64,000 nucleotides of DNA from Iris pallida (Eukaryota; Streptophyta; Magnoliopsida; Asparagales; Iridaceae). The position numbers were made by a program, and so were the translations under genes. Of the stretch, positions 1 to 10,631 are shown one piece after another. The stretch is from positions 32,757,061-32,821,060 of the forward strand of contig JANAVB010015600.1 in assembly GCA_029216955.1 (NCBI GenBank), given 5' to 3'. Within the stretch, counting starts at the first letter, position 1. Every line of letters starts with the position of its first letter. The notes beneath the pieces were generated by a model. It worked only from the letters and a program-made list of their open reading frames with translations, did not search any database and was not told where the DNA came from.

Positions 1-2772
1 AGCAGTTGTTTATGGTGAAGGAAACTGCAGAAAACATGAGTTGGCATAAGCGGGAATATACCGAAGGAGTGTTGGATCACCCATCTGATGGAGAAGCATG
101 GAAGCACTTTGATCGAGAGTATCCAGATTTTGCTTCTGATCCGCGTAATGTTAGATTGGGTCTCTGCTCTGACGGTTTTACCCCATTCGGACTTTCGGGA
201 TCCCAGTATTCGTGTTGGCCTGTGATCGTCATCCCGTACAATCTACCGCCTTGGATGTGCATGAAGACTCCATATATGTTCCTCACCGTTATTATCCCAG
301 GTCCGAACAATCCGAAAAGGAACATCGATGTTTATTTACAGCCATTGATTGATGAGTTGAATCAGCTGTGGGAAGTAGGTTCCAACACGTACGATGTATC
401 TAGAAAACAAAATTTTCAGATGCGGGCAGCACTTATGTGGACCATCAACGACTTTTCGGCCTATGGAATGTTATTTGGATGGAGCACGCATGGTCGTCTT
501 TCATGTCCGTGTTGCATGGACGACACTAAGGCTTTCCGTTTGAAACACGGAGGCAAACCGTGCTTCTTCGATTGTCATCGACAATTCCTGCCGAAGGATC
601 ATCCGTACCGGAGGAACAGGAATGCTTTTCGTGCTGGCATTGTGGAGAAGGGTGATCCACCGACAAGGTGGTGCGGAGCCACGATATGGGAGGAGGTTAG
701 AGATTTACCAAGTGCTATTGAGCAGCCTGCTACGGGCTACAAGTGTGACGGATTTGGTCGCACTCATAACTGGACGAAGAGGAGTATATTCTGGGATCTG
801 CCATACTGGAGCACCAATCTGATTAGACATAACCTTGATGTCATGCATATCGAGAAGAATGTGTTTGACAACATAATTAATACTGTAATGGACGTAAAGG
901 GGAAGACGAAAGACAATCCTAAGGCTAGATTGGACTTGAAAGAAATATGTAGACGTCCTGTATTGCATTTGATAGAGGACGGGAATGGAAAGTTGAAGCA
1001 GCCTAAGGCAATTTTCTTACTGGAGAAGGAGGATAAAGTGAGGCTTTGTAGGTGGATTCAAGGTTTGAAATTTCCAGATGGGTATGTTTCAAACTTGAGA
1101 AGATGCGTCGACCTCAAGGAGAACAAACTGACAGGTATGAAGAGCCATGATTGTCACGTATTCATGGAGCGGTTAATTCCGATTGCATTTCGGGAATTCT
1201 TACCGCAGGCAGTTTGGGATCCATTGACGGAGCTTAGCATATTCTTCAGGGACCTTTGTTCTAAGAAATTGCTCGTTGATCGTCTAGAAAAGCAAGAGAA
1301 GGACATTGCGGTAATACTGTGCAAGCTAGAGAGGGTGTTTTCTCCTGGATTCTTCGACTCTATGGAGCATTTGCCGATTCATCTTTCCTACGAGGTACGT
1401 GTTGGTGGACCCGTCGAATATCGATGGATGTACCCGTTCGAGCGACATTTGAATCACCTAAAAAGAAAGATAAAAAATAAGGCTCGGGTCGAGGGTTCTA
1501 TTTGTGAAGCCTATATTCTCGAGGAGATTACAAATTTCTGCTCCTCCTATTTCAAACCTCATGTTGCTACGAATAGAACGAGGGCTCCGAGAAACGACGA
1601 CGGATATCAAGAATTTAATGATGGAATACTGAAAGTATTCAATGCGTCCGGAAAGCCTTCGGGGAAAATAAAGAAGAGATATTTGAATGACGAAGAGCTA
1701 AGGGCTGCTCAGTTGTATATATTACTCAATTGCGACGAGGATGAAGTGGAGAAGCTAGAGGGGTAAGTAAGGAATGATGAGTTTACGTCATCTCAATGTA
1801 ATAGTATAAGCTAATATTATTGTACTAATCGTTCTAATGCTTCGTTATTTTCCAGCACATATAATGATGAGTTGAGGCTGGTTAGACCCTACCTAACAGA
1901 CGAAGCATTAGAACAAGAAATGAGACGTCATTTTCCTTCTTGGTTGAGCGAATATGTAAGCAGCTCGGTAATATTTACTGGCCTCTTCTAATGCAACTGC
2001 GCAATAAATAACTTATTATCTCTTTTTTGATATTCAGGTCGATCGTCTAATTTTACCCGAGATTGAATTAATTAGAACTCTTGCCAAGGGACCAATTACT
2101 TTTGTTAAAACATGGCCAAGTTATTGTGTCAATGGCTTTCGGTTCAAGTCGACAAATGCTCCGATCAGAGACAGCTTCCTGGATCTTGATTCCACGAAGA
2201 ACAGTTGTTTGTGTATCAAGTCTTCGAACTACAAAGACGTCGATCCAGAAAATGATTTCTTTGGCATCTTGCGAGAGATTGTGGAGTTGTCATATAATTA
2301 TGGCAGAGAACCTGCAAAGATCATGTTGTTCAAGTGTGAATGGTTCGATCCGATTGAAAATCAAGGCTGGAAAATTGACAAGCATGGTCTTGTGGATATA
2401 AACTACAAGCGTAGATATCAAGGCTACGAACCGTTTGTCCTAGCAACTCAGGCTCAGCTCGTGTACTTCACAGCTTATTCGAGACGGGGAGCAACGAAGT
2501 CTGACTGGTGGGCAGTATGCAAGACTAAAGCTAGAGATACTTTTGATGTTGATGAAAAAGCTTACCAGGAGGACGAGCTACCTCCTGTAACCAATATTGT
2601 CGATGTGGACTCCACGGAAGTTACGCATTACACGACACATAATGTAGAAGATGTAGAATTATCCGAAGAGGAAGACGAAGCCGACGAAGGTGAAGACGAA
2701 AGTGAAGATGAGGAGGAAGAGGAAGATGAGGTCGAGGAAGACGAACAAGATGATTATTCTGAAGATGATTGA
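1..2772 (+). CDS. TNP2-like CACTA transposase, 5' end outside window
   Basis: Transposase of the plant En/Spm group, expected to bind and cut the element ends. Exons read as 1-1762, 1856-1955 and 2038-2772; introns use GTAAGT..CAG, GTAAGC..CAG, and the phases join without a stop. The first exon carries the tnp2 transposase domain (Transposase_21-like, with the WSTHGRLSCPCCMDDTKAF signature at 480-540) followed by a DUF4218-like region (about 1140-1560). Exon 3 carries a DUF4216-like domain (about 2210-2550, with WFDPIENQGWKID and WWAVCKTKAR). The tail from about 2650 is a run of Glu and Asp. No frameshift or nonsense codon is seen, unlike the homologous minus-strand copy at 48524-55108. The N-terminal domain lies upstream of the window. 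Confidence 0.88.
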
Positions 2773-2914
2773 GAGAGATGTACTTATCTGGACTTAGATG
2801 ATTCTTGTAGAATGTATCATCATATGTTGTCTTGGTTATTATCTTATCTTTGTTGTACTTTCATATTTCTAGTCTATTATTAATTTGTTGTATTATCCAA
2901 TGTTGTTATCAGGT

Positions 2915-4916
2915 ATGGCAGGTCGTCGCGGAGGGTACCGACCAGGAGGACGGCGAGGTCCTCCTATAGGTACTGGTAGAGGTCCTCCTTCGGTACCTCC
3001 TACTGGTACCCGGCTCTGGATCCTCGTCGCCGATTACTCCGCCGTATCGGCCAGTAGCTGGGCCTCCTGGGACGATGCCACGTGGATTGTCTCCTGGGAC
3101 GAGTAGTTCCAGGCCTAATGAGAGTGCTCACCCCTCTAGCGTTCCTACTGCTAATACGACGATGGAGACGACCGATGAGCCGATGGAGGAGGATGCGCCG
3201 ACGGTCGACCAGCATCATGAAGATGATGCGTGCGCACCTCCGGAGGAGGGGAGGACGAAGATCTGGGCCGACGGTACAAAGTAGGTATTTTGGTTTATGA
3301 TTTTTTTTCTGTTTTTATCATAAATTAACTTTTTTCATGAATATAATATGTCTGTATAGATATCGTCCTCCAGGGGTACAGAGACGCCTAGGCGATATGC
3401 TGAGGCATAATTATGGTGGTCCCTGGATTAACTACTCTGATGCTCCAGACGAAAGGAAGAACTACTGGTTTACGCGCTTCAAGGTTAAAATAGATTTGTT
3501 TTAACATGAATCATTTAATTTATGCATATTATATATAACTGATAAATATTTGGTTTCGTACTGTTCTAGGATATGTTTTACTATCCACCGCACCGGGCCG
3601 AGCTGATCGAGGGGATGTTTCCTTCCGTCGCTGCTAAGCTGATCCGCGACTCTATTAATGATCAGAAGGAACGTGATCGTGCCGGAAAGCCGATCAAAGG
3701 TTGGATCACCCCTGATCAGTGGAATGCGATGAAGGCTCGATTCAACGAGCCAAGGTACAAGGAGAAGTCGGAGAAGGCTAAGGCGGCTAGGCAACATGCC
3801 TCGAAGTGGTGCGGTGGGTCGATTCCGATGACGGAACATTTCCGTCGTCTGGTATGTCTTTCTCTTTTAGAAATATTATTTTAATGCAAATCCGATAAAT
3901 TATTACTAAGATAATATATTTAATTACAGGTAAGGAATGTCGGTAACGCCGACATGGTGACCGTCTTTCTGGCCACCCATCGGAAGGGCGGAGTCCTTAT
4001 TAACGAGAGGGCCGAGCAGACCTATGTAAGTATTACAATACGTTATCTAAATTTAATACTTCGTGTCAATTTTAATATAACTTAGTAAATATGATGCAAA
4101 TAAATATTCATGAAGTTAGTAAAAATAAGTACATTAATTAGAAATTAGAAATCATAGAGTACTATCCATACTTTCTAGGCCGAGTATCAGAGGCTGCGGG
4201 AACGGGCGACTGCTAGTGCACCTGATGCAGGAGTGGCCGGTACTTCCTCGCAGCCCACTCAAGCTCCGTCGGCGGACGAGCTGTGGATGACCGCCGCTGG
4301 TGGCCTCAATAGGGGTACGTACTACGGTACGGGATCCTATGGCGCCCTAGTTGCGATCCAGTCCTCTAGGACATCTCCTGCTAGTGTGCATGGTCCACAG
4401 CCGTCCCAGGAGTCTGCCCGAGTCCACCAGATGATGGAGTCTCTCCGTGACGACCTGCTACGACGGATCGAGCAGCAGTCTCAGCACCCTACGGACGATC
4501 CTGCACTGATAGCACGATTGGATGCGCTCGACCGCGGCATTATGGGGCTCGTGGAGACGACTGAGAGGACAGAGCACACCGTTGGAGGGTTAGAGCGCAC
4601 GGTAACGGAGTTGCAGATAGGACAGGTGACCATGGCCGAGACGGTGAGATTGGCGCAGGATTCGATGGTCCAGAGCAGTGGTAGAATGTTATCTATCATG
4701 GATTCATACAACCAGCGACTTACAGCGTTGGAGCATGTTGGTACTCTGGGTGCGCCTTCATCGTCGTCGACTCCGCCGCCTCCACCGCCTTCTTCTTCGA
4801 CACCGACTCCACCGACGTCACAGCCTGGCGCTCCATCTGTATCGATTTCACTTGCGGAGTATGAGGAGTTGTTATCCCTTCGTCGCGGCGGTGCCCCTCC
4901 TGCACCAGATCACTAG
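2915..4916 (+). CDS. second CACTA gene, plant transposase of Ptta/En/Spm type (TNP1-like position)
   Basis: Five exons can be read: 2915-3280, 3360-3483, 3570-3851, 3930-4025 and 4179-4916, each with GT..AG borders. The protein starts MAGRRGGYRPGG, has Pro- and Ser-rich N and C ends, and a central region (WADGTK, YRPPGVQRRLGD, RAELIEGMFP, WITPDQWNAM, HRKGGVL) of the Transposase_24 type found as the second gene of plant CACTA elements, where it is thought to bind DNA. The C-terminal exon has heptad-like stretches and a Pro-rich run near residue 200 of that exon. Exon 1 appears to carry one extra base near 3008-3012: the ATG frame at 2915 closes at 3106, while the conserved frame resumes and contains an in-frame ATG at 3075. 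The related copy at 48352 keeps a single frame here, so a frameshift or a downstream start is likely. Confidence 0.65.
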
Positions 4917-5269
4917 TAGTCCTAGTTAGGACTTTTGTTTGTGTTTGTATCATCATATGTTTGTGACTTATGATTGGATGTTTGGATTTGGATGTTAATT
5001 GTGTTTGTATCGATTTGACTTGTGACTTGTTTGGATTGGATGTTTGGATTGGATGTTAATTCCTTCGTCGATAAATGTTAATTGTGTTTGGATTGGATGT
5101 TAATTAACTTAGATTAAAGCTATATGTGTAGCATCTTAAATTGTGAGTGGGGGTTTGAATGCGCTGTGATTTGGAATTGTGAGTGGGGATTTGAATGTGT
5201 ACCTATATGTGTAGCATCTTGAATTGTGAGTGGTAATATAGAATCTGTGTTTTATTTTTTTTATTTTTT
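4917..5269. repeat. AT-rich 3' region of CACTA copy 1 with short tandem motifs
   Basis: No gene seen. Variants of GGATTGGATGTTAATTGTG and GAATTGTGAGTGGGG recur several times. This is probably the 3' UTR and spacer between the second gene and the subterminal repeats. Confidence 0.6.
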
Positions 5270-5863
5270 TTACAATTTTAGCGACGTTTAGCGACGCTTA
5301 CTGACGTTTATCGACGTCATTTTCCGACGTTTACCGACGACAAGCTGCAAAAAATACATTTTTTCGACGTTTTTTCCGACATTTACCGACGACTAACTGC
5401 AAAAAAAGTACAGGTCTCCGACGCTTTTCCGACGTTTACCGACGACTAGCTGCAAAAAAATGTACAGGTCTCCGACGTTTTTCCGACGTTTAAACGTCGG
5501 TGAGTGTCGGTATTATCCAGGACCTTTACCGACGTCTAGCGACTACATTCACGTCGCTATATTACCGACGAAACGACGGTAGACGTCGGAAATTATTCCA
5601 GGACTTCACCGACGTGTAGCGACTACATATACGTCGCTAATATACCGACGACACGACGGTAGACGTCGAGAACTCACCGACGTACAGTTACGTCGCTGGA
5701 TGTCGGTAATTGCGACGTTCAGCGACGTTTTTGTAATCAGCGACTAAGGAAACGGCGACAAAACTTAAACGTCGGTAATTGCGTCGGTGCTTCATATTAG
5801 CGACAGATTTTATTGTTTTAGCGACGTTTTTGGGCGTCGCTAAAACCACTTATTTTGGTAGTG
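5270..5863. repeat. subterminal repeats and right TIR of CACTA copy 1
   Basis: Dense clusters of GCGACGTTTA, CCGACGTTTACCGACGAC and their complements (AACGTCGGTA, ACGTCGCTA) occur in both orientations. Three successive units of about 55 bp (5325-5490) contain CCGACGTTTACCGACGACTA followed by GCTGCAAAAAA or AACTGCAAAAAA. The block ends with TATTTTGGTAGTG at 5851-5863. Such arrays are transposase binding sites in CACTA elements; the motif assignment is by eye. Confidence 0.85.
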
Positions 5864-6101
5864 CCATATTTCAGTAATGTCTGTAAGCTAAATCATACTC
5901 AACTGTCAAGAATACTTAGGAGAAAACTCATTCACAGGATTAGTATATCCATCCTTCGTGACATAGCTGAAATTTTATAGGGCTCGATAATAATTATTAG
6001 TCAATTTATTCATCATTTCAAAACCCTAAAAATGCCCAAAAAAACTTCCAGTATCAGTAAATAGGGCTCGAACCCTAAATTAGAATTCGAATCCACCCAA
6101 A

Positions 6102-6510
6102 ACATCAAATTGACAGTTGATATGCCCAAAAAAATGAGTTTTTTCAGTATATAGGTGTCACACTGTGAATCTCGTGTCCACACAGTGGGACACGACGTGT
6201 CCAAACCAACAAAATAGGTGTCACACGAACTAGAAGCGAGTCCACGCTCTCGTGTCCCCCGCAACGAGTCCACTGTTAGTCTCGTGTCCCCCGCAGCGAG
6301 TCTACGCTCTCATGGACATCAAATTGACAGTTAATATGCCCAAAAAAATAAGATTTTTCAGTATATAGGTGTCACACTGTGAATCTCGTGTCCACACAGT
6401 GGGACACGACGTGTCCAAACCAACAAAATAGGTGTCCACGCTCTCGTGTCCCCCGCAACGAGCCCACTGTCAGTCTCGTGTCCCCCGCAGTGAGTCCACG
6501 CTCTCGTGGA
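6102..6510. repeat. two-copy tandem duplication, period about 214 bp
   Basis: The block starting ACATCAAATTGACAGTT at 6102 is repeated from 6316. Both copies contain GGTGTCACACTGTGAATCTC, the word GTGGGACACGACGTGTCC and two CTCGTGTCCCCCGCA motifs. The second copy has lost about 20 bp. No coding potential is recognised. Confidence 0.85.
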
Positions 6511-6529
6511 CACGAACTAGAAGCGAAAG

Positions 6530-7038
6530 AGAGAGAGCTTGAAGACGAGGAGAAAGTGGGGAGGAGCTACCAGAGGAAGGAGGAGGAGGAGAAGGAGGAG
6601 CTACCTGAGGAAGGAGGAGGGAGATCGCCGGAGGAGCGCCGCGGAGGAGGAGGAAAATCGCCGGAGGAGCGTCGCGGAGGAGGAGCGCGCCCAAATTTGG
6701 GGGGAAAATTTTGTGAAATGATCGAAATGGAAACCCTCGCTGGCTATATGAAACGTTTAGCGACGTCCGCCTAGGACGTCGCTAAACGTCGCTGATATAT
6801 AATAAATAGCGACGCAACTTAAAATGCGTCGCGAAACGTCGCTATATCAGCGACGCGTACCGACGAACTTGCGACGCACTACCCCATTGAACAAAATGAA
6901 GACGCTAGACGTCGCTATTAGTCACTGTTGGCGACAAACAGCGACGTCTTTTGTTGACGTCGCTAAAATTCCAAACATTAGCGACGAAATTTCACGGAGT
7001 CGCTAAATACGTCGCTGATTTGACTTATTTTGGTAGTG
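6530..7038 (+). mobile_element. truncated family A CACTA right end
   Basis: A purine-rich stretch (6530-6700, repeated GGAGGA and GCCGGAGGAGCG) is followed by GCGACG/CGTCGC subterminal repeats (6750-7020) and a terminus TGACTTATTTTGGTAGTG ending at 7038, identical in its last 13 bases to the end at 5863. No matching left CACTACCAAAATA end is found between 5864 and 6530, so only the right end remains. The layout (purine-rich block, GGGGGGAAAATT-type sequence, then repeats) resembles 22260-22861. The minus-strand reading frame through the purine block is low complexity and not called as a gene. Confidence 0.75.
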
Positions 7039-7105
7039 CATTCACCCCAGCAGGAGTTATCTCATCTTCGCCAGTCATCTTCTTTGTTGGTTCTGTCAGG
7101 ATTCT

Positions 7106-7300
7106 ATTAACGCACCTTCGGTGAAGTATTTGCGTTGATATTATCAGAATTTTGTTTGTGCACCTTCTGTGAAGGGTAGCTCTTGTGAAATTTCTCTTAC
7201 GTACCTTCTGTGAAGTGTTACGTTCTGTGCACCTTCTGTGAAGGGTAGCACTTGTGGGATTTTACTATGTACCTTCGGTGAAGTGTTACGTAATAACGAT
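7106..7300. repeat. short tandem repeat CACCTTC(T/G)GTGAAG
   Basis: The words GCACCTTCTGTGAAGGGTAG and GTACCTTCTGTGAAGTGTTA alternate, giving five to six copies of a core repeated every 40-50 bp. The flanks 7039-7105 and 7301-7365 hold nothing recognisable. Confidence 0.7.
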
Positions 7301-9175
7301 TGTTTGTACAATTGTTACGATATTTCAGTTATCCATCGAAAAAATTATGCCTCGGCACCAACACTTCTCGTATATCAGAATGAAAATATGTTGTCCCCAA
7401 ATATATACGATGTTTTAAATCTGTTTCCTCTTACATAAAAGATCTTTATGTGGATTCTATCATTTGTGGGTGTTATTTTTTTATTATAAAATTGATAGGA
7501 CCTACATTAAAAGGACATAAAATTAGAATATCATATTTAATTTGGAACAGCAGATCCCATGTCTCATAGTAATTCTAGTCAGAACTCAAACGCATCACAT
7601 ATTAATTCAAACTGATGAAAAGGTGCAACAAATCCGTTGAATCAATTTCCAGAGTAGCTAAGCTGATCGATGACTACACACACGATAGGTACATTCATCC
7701 CACCTGACGTGACCCCTGAGTGAGTAGAGAGAACGAAGAAAGTGAGCATTAGCTCTTCGGTGGACCCACCGCTATTAAATTTCATGGTCGTCTACGCAGC
7801 AGCAGTGTTTTTATTCGCCATCACGCGTGCGTGCGTGCAAGCGATGGGAAAGAAGCGAACCAGAGGAAGGAACTGCAGCATTAAATGCGTGTGGTTGTTG
7901 GCCATGTCCAGCCACGTGCCATTTGGATTGTTCTCTACAAAAGTCAGCACACAAAAAAAAAAAAAAAAAAAAAACCATCTCGAATCGATTTATGTTTTGA
8001 CCCTATAGGAACACCCCAACATACACTTTTAATAGTAATTTCTATTAAAACGGTTTGCATTTGGTCACACATTTTTTATTAAAATATCGGTCAGAGGTTC
8101 GATTTGTTGTCTTCATTATTCTATATCAATTATATTATCTGCTAAAACATGTGATAATTTCTACTTTTAATATTCATAATTATAAGAGCGTGATAATTAT
8201 AAGTTTGTAAAATTATAAAAAAAAAATCTGGGGACTGTAGTGTAAAATAATTTTTTTTCATAAATAATAATAATATAATAATAATAAAATAATAATAATA
8301 ATAATAATAATAATTGATATATGTATAGTTAATAATTTTAAGAAAACCATTATTGAATATTAAAAAAAATTAATTTTCATAAATCCGGTGATGTTCGATA
8401 CTGAATTCTGTATTACGTGATGCGGCTCGAACACTAACCATCAATAAGAATTTTGGACTCCATTCCAATAGGTAGTAAGCATTAACCTTTTCTAATCTAC
8501 AAGAGTAGAGATGTGGCTACTCGGCACATAGTTACAATTTTTTAAAATCTTAATTGGCTTAGAATTTATATTTATACACCAAGAGTCTAAAAATTTCTAC
8601 AACAAATCTGGATAGTTGCCATGTGTCCCACTAATCATCAATTTTATGTGCATCATATCAAGTCATGGATATGTAACAATCATCCGAATATGTTGTTAAA
8701 AATTTTGGACTCCATCTATCATGTATGAAACAAAAATTCAAATTAATTGACATATAACTTACTTGCCAGGATGAGAATGTGTAGTGGCGGAGGCAAATTT
8801 GAGACAGTTAGCTCCACTCATTTTTTTCTTTTGAAAAAAAAAGTTACTTATAGATATTTTTCTTGATTTAATAGCGGAGGGTCCACCGAAGCGGAAGAGC
8901 TAATGCTCGGTTTCTTGATTCTTCGTTCTCCACTCACTCAGGGTCATGTCAGGCCAGGGGGGATGAATGTACCTATCGTGTGTGTAGTCATCGATCAGCT
9001 TAGCTACTTTGGAAATTGATTCAACGGATTTGTTGCACCTTTTCATGAATTTGCATATGTGATGTGTATGACTAGTATTACTATGAGACATGGGATCTAC
9101 TGTTCCTAATTAAATATGGAATTCCAATTTTATGCCCTTTTAATGTAGGTCCTATCAATTTTATAATATAAAAAA

Positions 9176-9902
9176 GGGTCCGACTATTGACACCCCACCC
9201 ATTTCTAAGGACACCCCATTAAAAAAAAAAAAAAAAAAAAAAAAAATTCCTTATTCCTATTCTACCCTCCCCTACTAAGCACACCCCATCCCTCCCTCTT
9301 CCTCCTCCTCCTCCTCCTCCTCCCCCCGGCTCCTCCGACCCCCCCCTCCTCCTCCTCCTCCCTGACTCCTCCTCCGAACCCCCCCATCCTCCTCCTCGTC
9401 CGAACCCCCCCCCTCCTCCTCCTCCTCCTCCTCCTCCTCCCCGACTCCTCCTCCGAACCCCCCTCCTCCTCCTCCTCCTCCTCCCCGACTCCTCCTCCGA
9501 ACCCCCCTCCTCCTCCTCCTCCTCCTCCTCCTCCCCGACTCCTCCTCCGACCCCCCCCCCTCCCCCGGACCCACCCGCCTCCTCCTCCTCCTCCCCCTCT
9601 CCGATTCCCGACGACCGCGACCGAAACAAAAAAGTGAAAAAAAATTTGGGCGCAGTAGGTTCGACCTGTACTGGTCGAACGGACAAGGTCTGTTCGACCT
9701 GTATTGGTCGAACATGTCAAGACATGTTCGACCAATACTTGTCGAACAGACCTTGTCTGTTCGACCAGTATTTGTCGAGCGCATCGCAATTTTTTTTTGG
9801 GGTGTACTAAGAAAACGTTTGGGGGTATATTGGTCTTTTAACATATTTTTTAATTTTTTTGGGGTGTCCTTAGAAATGGGTGGGGTGCCAATAGTCGGAC
9901 CC
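9176..9902. mobile_element. Mutator-like MITE, 727 bp
   Basis: Terminal inverted repeats of about 42 bp begin GGGTCCGACTATTGACACCC and differ at one position (A against G) in the visible arms. The element is flanked on both sides by TATAAAAAA, a 9-bp target duplication, as expected for Mutator-superfamily elements. Inside are a poly-A run (9222-9246), a (CTC)n-rich minisatellite (9293-9600) and a long hairpin (9655-9785). It has no coding sequence; the Gly/Glu-rich open frames on the minus strand come from the trinucleotide repeats. Confidence 0.9.
9655..9785. repeat. 60-bp-arm hairpin built from TTCGACC palindromes
   Basis: The left arm (about 9657-9717) and right arm (about 9720-9780) pair almost perfectly around 9718. 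Each arm itself contains two shorter near-palindromes of the type TTCGACCNGTANTGGTCGAA. The hairpin lies inside the MITE at 9176-9902. Confidence 0.85.
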
Positions 9903-10139
9903 TATAAAAAAATAGCGTTCACAAATGATGGAATCCACATAAAGATCTTTAGATGAGAGGGAATAGATTTGAGATATCATATTTGGGGAACAAATTTTCA
10001 TTCCAAGATATGAGACGCCCACTTATTCTTCTGACGTTGGGAAGATTTACTTGCAAGTTCAGATGATCTTTACAACTATGACAGAAAATAAGACAATTTT
10101 AAATAAGACCAATATATATTAACAACGTCGTGGTGGGTA

Positions 10140-10215
10140 TCATGGGAGAGTTTAGAGAGCTATCTGGGTTGCAACTCAAACGGAACAAGAGCATGATTTA
10201 TTTCAATAAAACATA
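10140..10215 (+). pseudogene. possible LINE reverse-transcriptase scrap
   Basis: The translation from 10145 reads MGEFRELSGLQLKRNKSMIY. This resembles the F..LSGL..N..KS.I.F motif of plant non-LTR reverse transcriptases. It is only about 25 residues long and has no neighbouring LINE domains, so the call rests on that one motif. The rest of 10017-10376 shows nothing else. Confidence 0.35.
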
Positions 10216-10376
10216 TCCTAACAGAGAGCTCTAACGTGCTCCACTGTGCATGGAGGAGGGGTAGTTGTCTATCAGGTATTTGGAACTTCCCCTACAAGAA
10301 ATTCTAACTGCAAATGGATTACAACTCATTTACCACGCCTACGTGACAGTTGACAATTACCTCCCCTCTCCCTCAG

Positions 10377-10631
10377 CCAGGTCAAGTGAGATGAATTTGG
10401 TATGGTGGTTGTTACGGAGTCAGATGTTGTTGTTGTTGTTGATGATGGCGCCGAAGAACAAACGTCCACAAATTTGAACCGTCCATGTCCAATGAGCGTC
10501 GATTTGATTTGAGCCTTCCACGTCGTATAATTTGCCGAAGAAAGCTTGATTGCGTTTGTAAAACTGACTATGATTAAGGGCTTGAGAGGCTCTCCATCAT
10601 TAGGAATTGTGTGGTTACTGATGGTAGCCAT
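10377..10631 (-). pseudogene. Ty1/copia gag N-terminal fragment
   Basis: From ATG at 10631 the frame gives MATISNHTIPND, then SFTNAIKLSSANYTTWKAQI and FKFVDVC. This is the start of copia-type Gag proteins (Retrotran_gag_3-like), in which L.. NYTTWKAQ is the conserved part. The frame becomes Ser/Thr-rich and ends soon after; no protease or polymerase follows. It is a remnant about 85 residues long. Confidence 0.6.

Larger units (their letters stand above)
1..5863 (+). mobile_element. CACTA (En/Spm) transposon copy 1, right part
   Basis: The left end lies outside the window. The visible part holds a TNP2-like transposase gene (1-2772), a second En/Spm-type gene (2915-4916), a block of GACGT-rich subterminal repeats (5270-5850) and a right terminus reading CACTTATTTTGGTAGTG, the reverse complement of CACTACCAAAATAAGTG. 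CACTA elements start with CACTA, carry many short subterminal motifs and make 3-bp target duplications. The base triplet after the end is CCA; its partner cannot be checked here. The transposase exons are open and the splice sites are canonical, so this is the copy in the window closest to autonomous. Confidence 0.9.
7366..10016. repeat. large imperfect inverted repeat (foldback-like), arms about 415 bp
   Basis: The left arm (7366-7780) and right arm (8868-9175 plus 9912-10016) are reverse complements at high but imperfect identity. Matching words include AAAGATCTTTATGTGGATTC, AAGGTGCAACAAATCCGTTG and GATCGATGACTACACACACGA. The right arm is split by the MITE at 9176-9902. The interior (7781-8867) is AT-rich, with a poly-A run at 7951-7972 and an (AAT)n tract at 8263-8314, and shows no convincing gene. 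This may be a foldback or MITE-type element; clear TSDs were not identified. Confidence 0.8.

Noticed and set aside
7742..8008. Frame of 88 codons in the interior of the large inverted repeat
   Set aside because: It ends in poly-lysine from a poly-A run and shows no family resemblance.
9219..9844. Gly/Glu/Arg-rich minus-strand frames up to 189 codons
   Set aside because: They are produced by (CTC)n and poly-A tracts inside a MITE.
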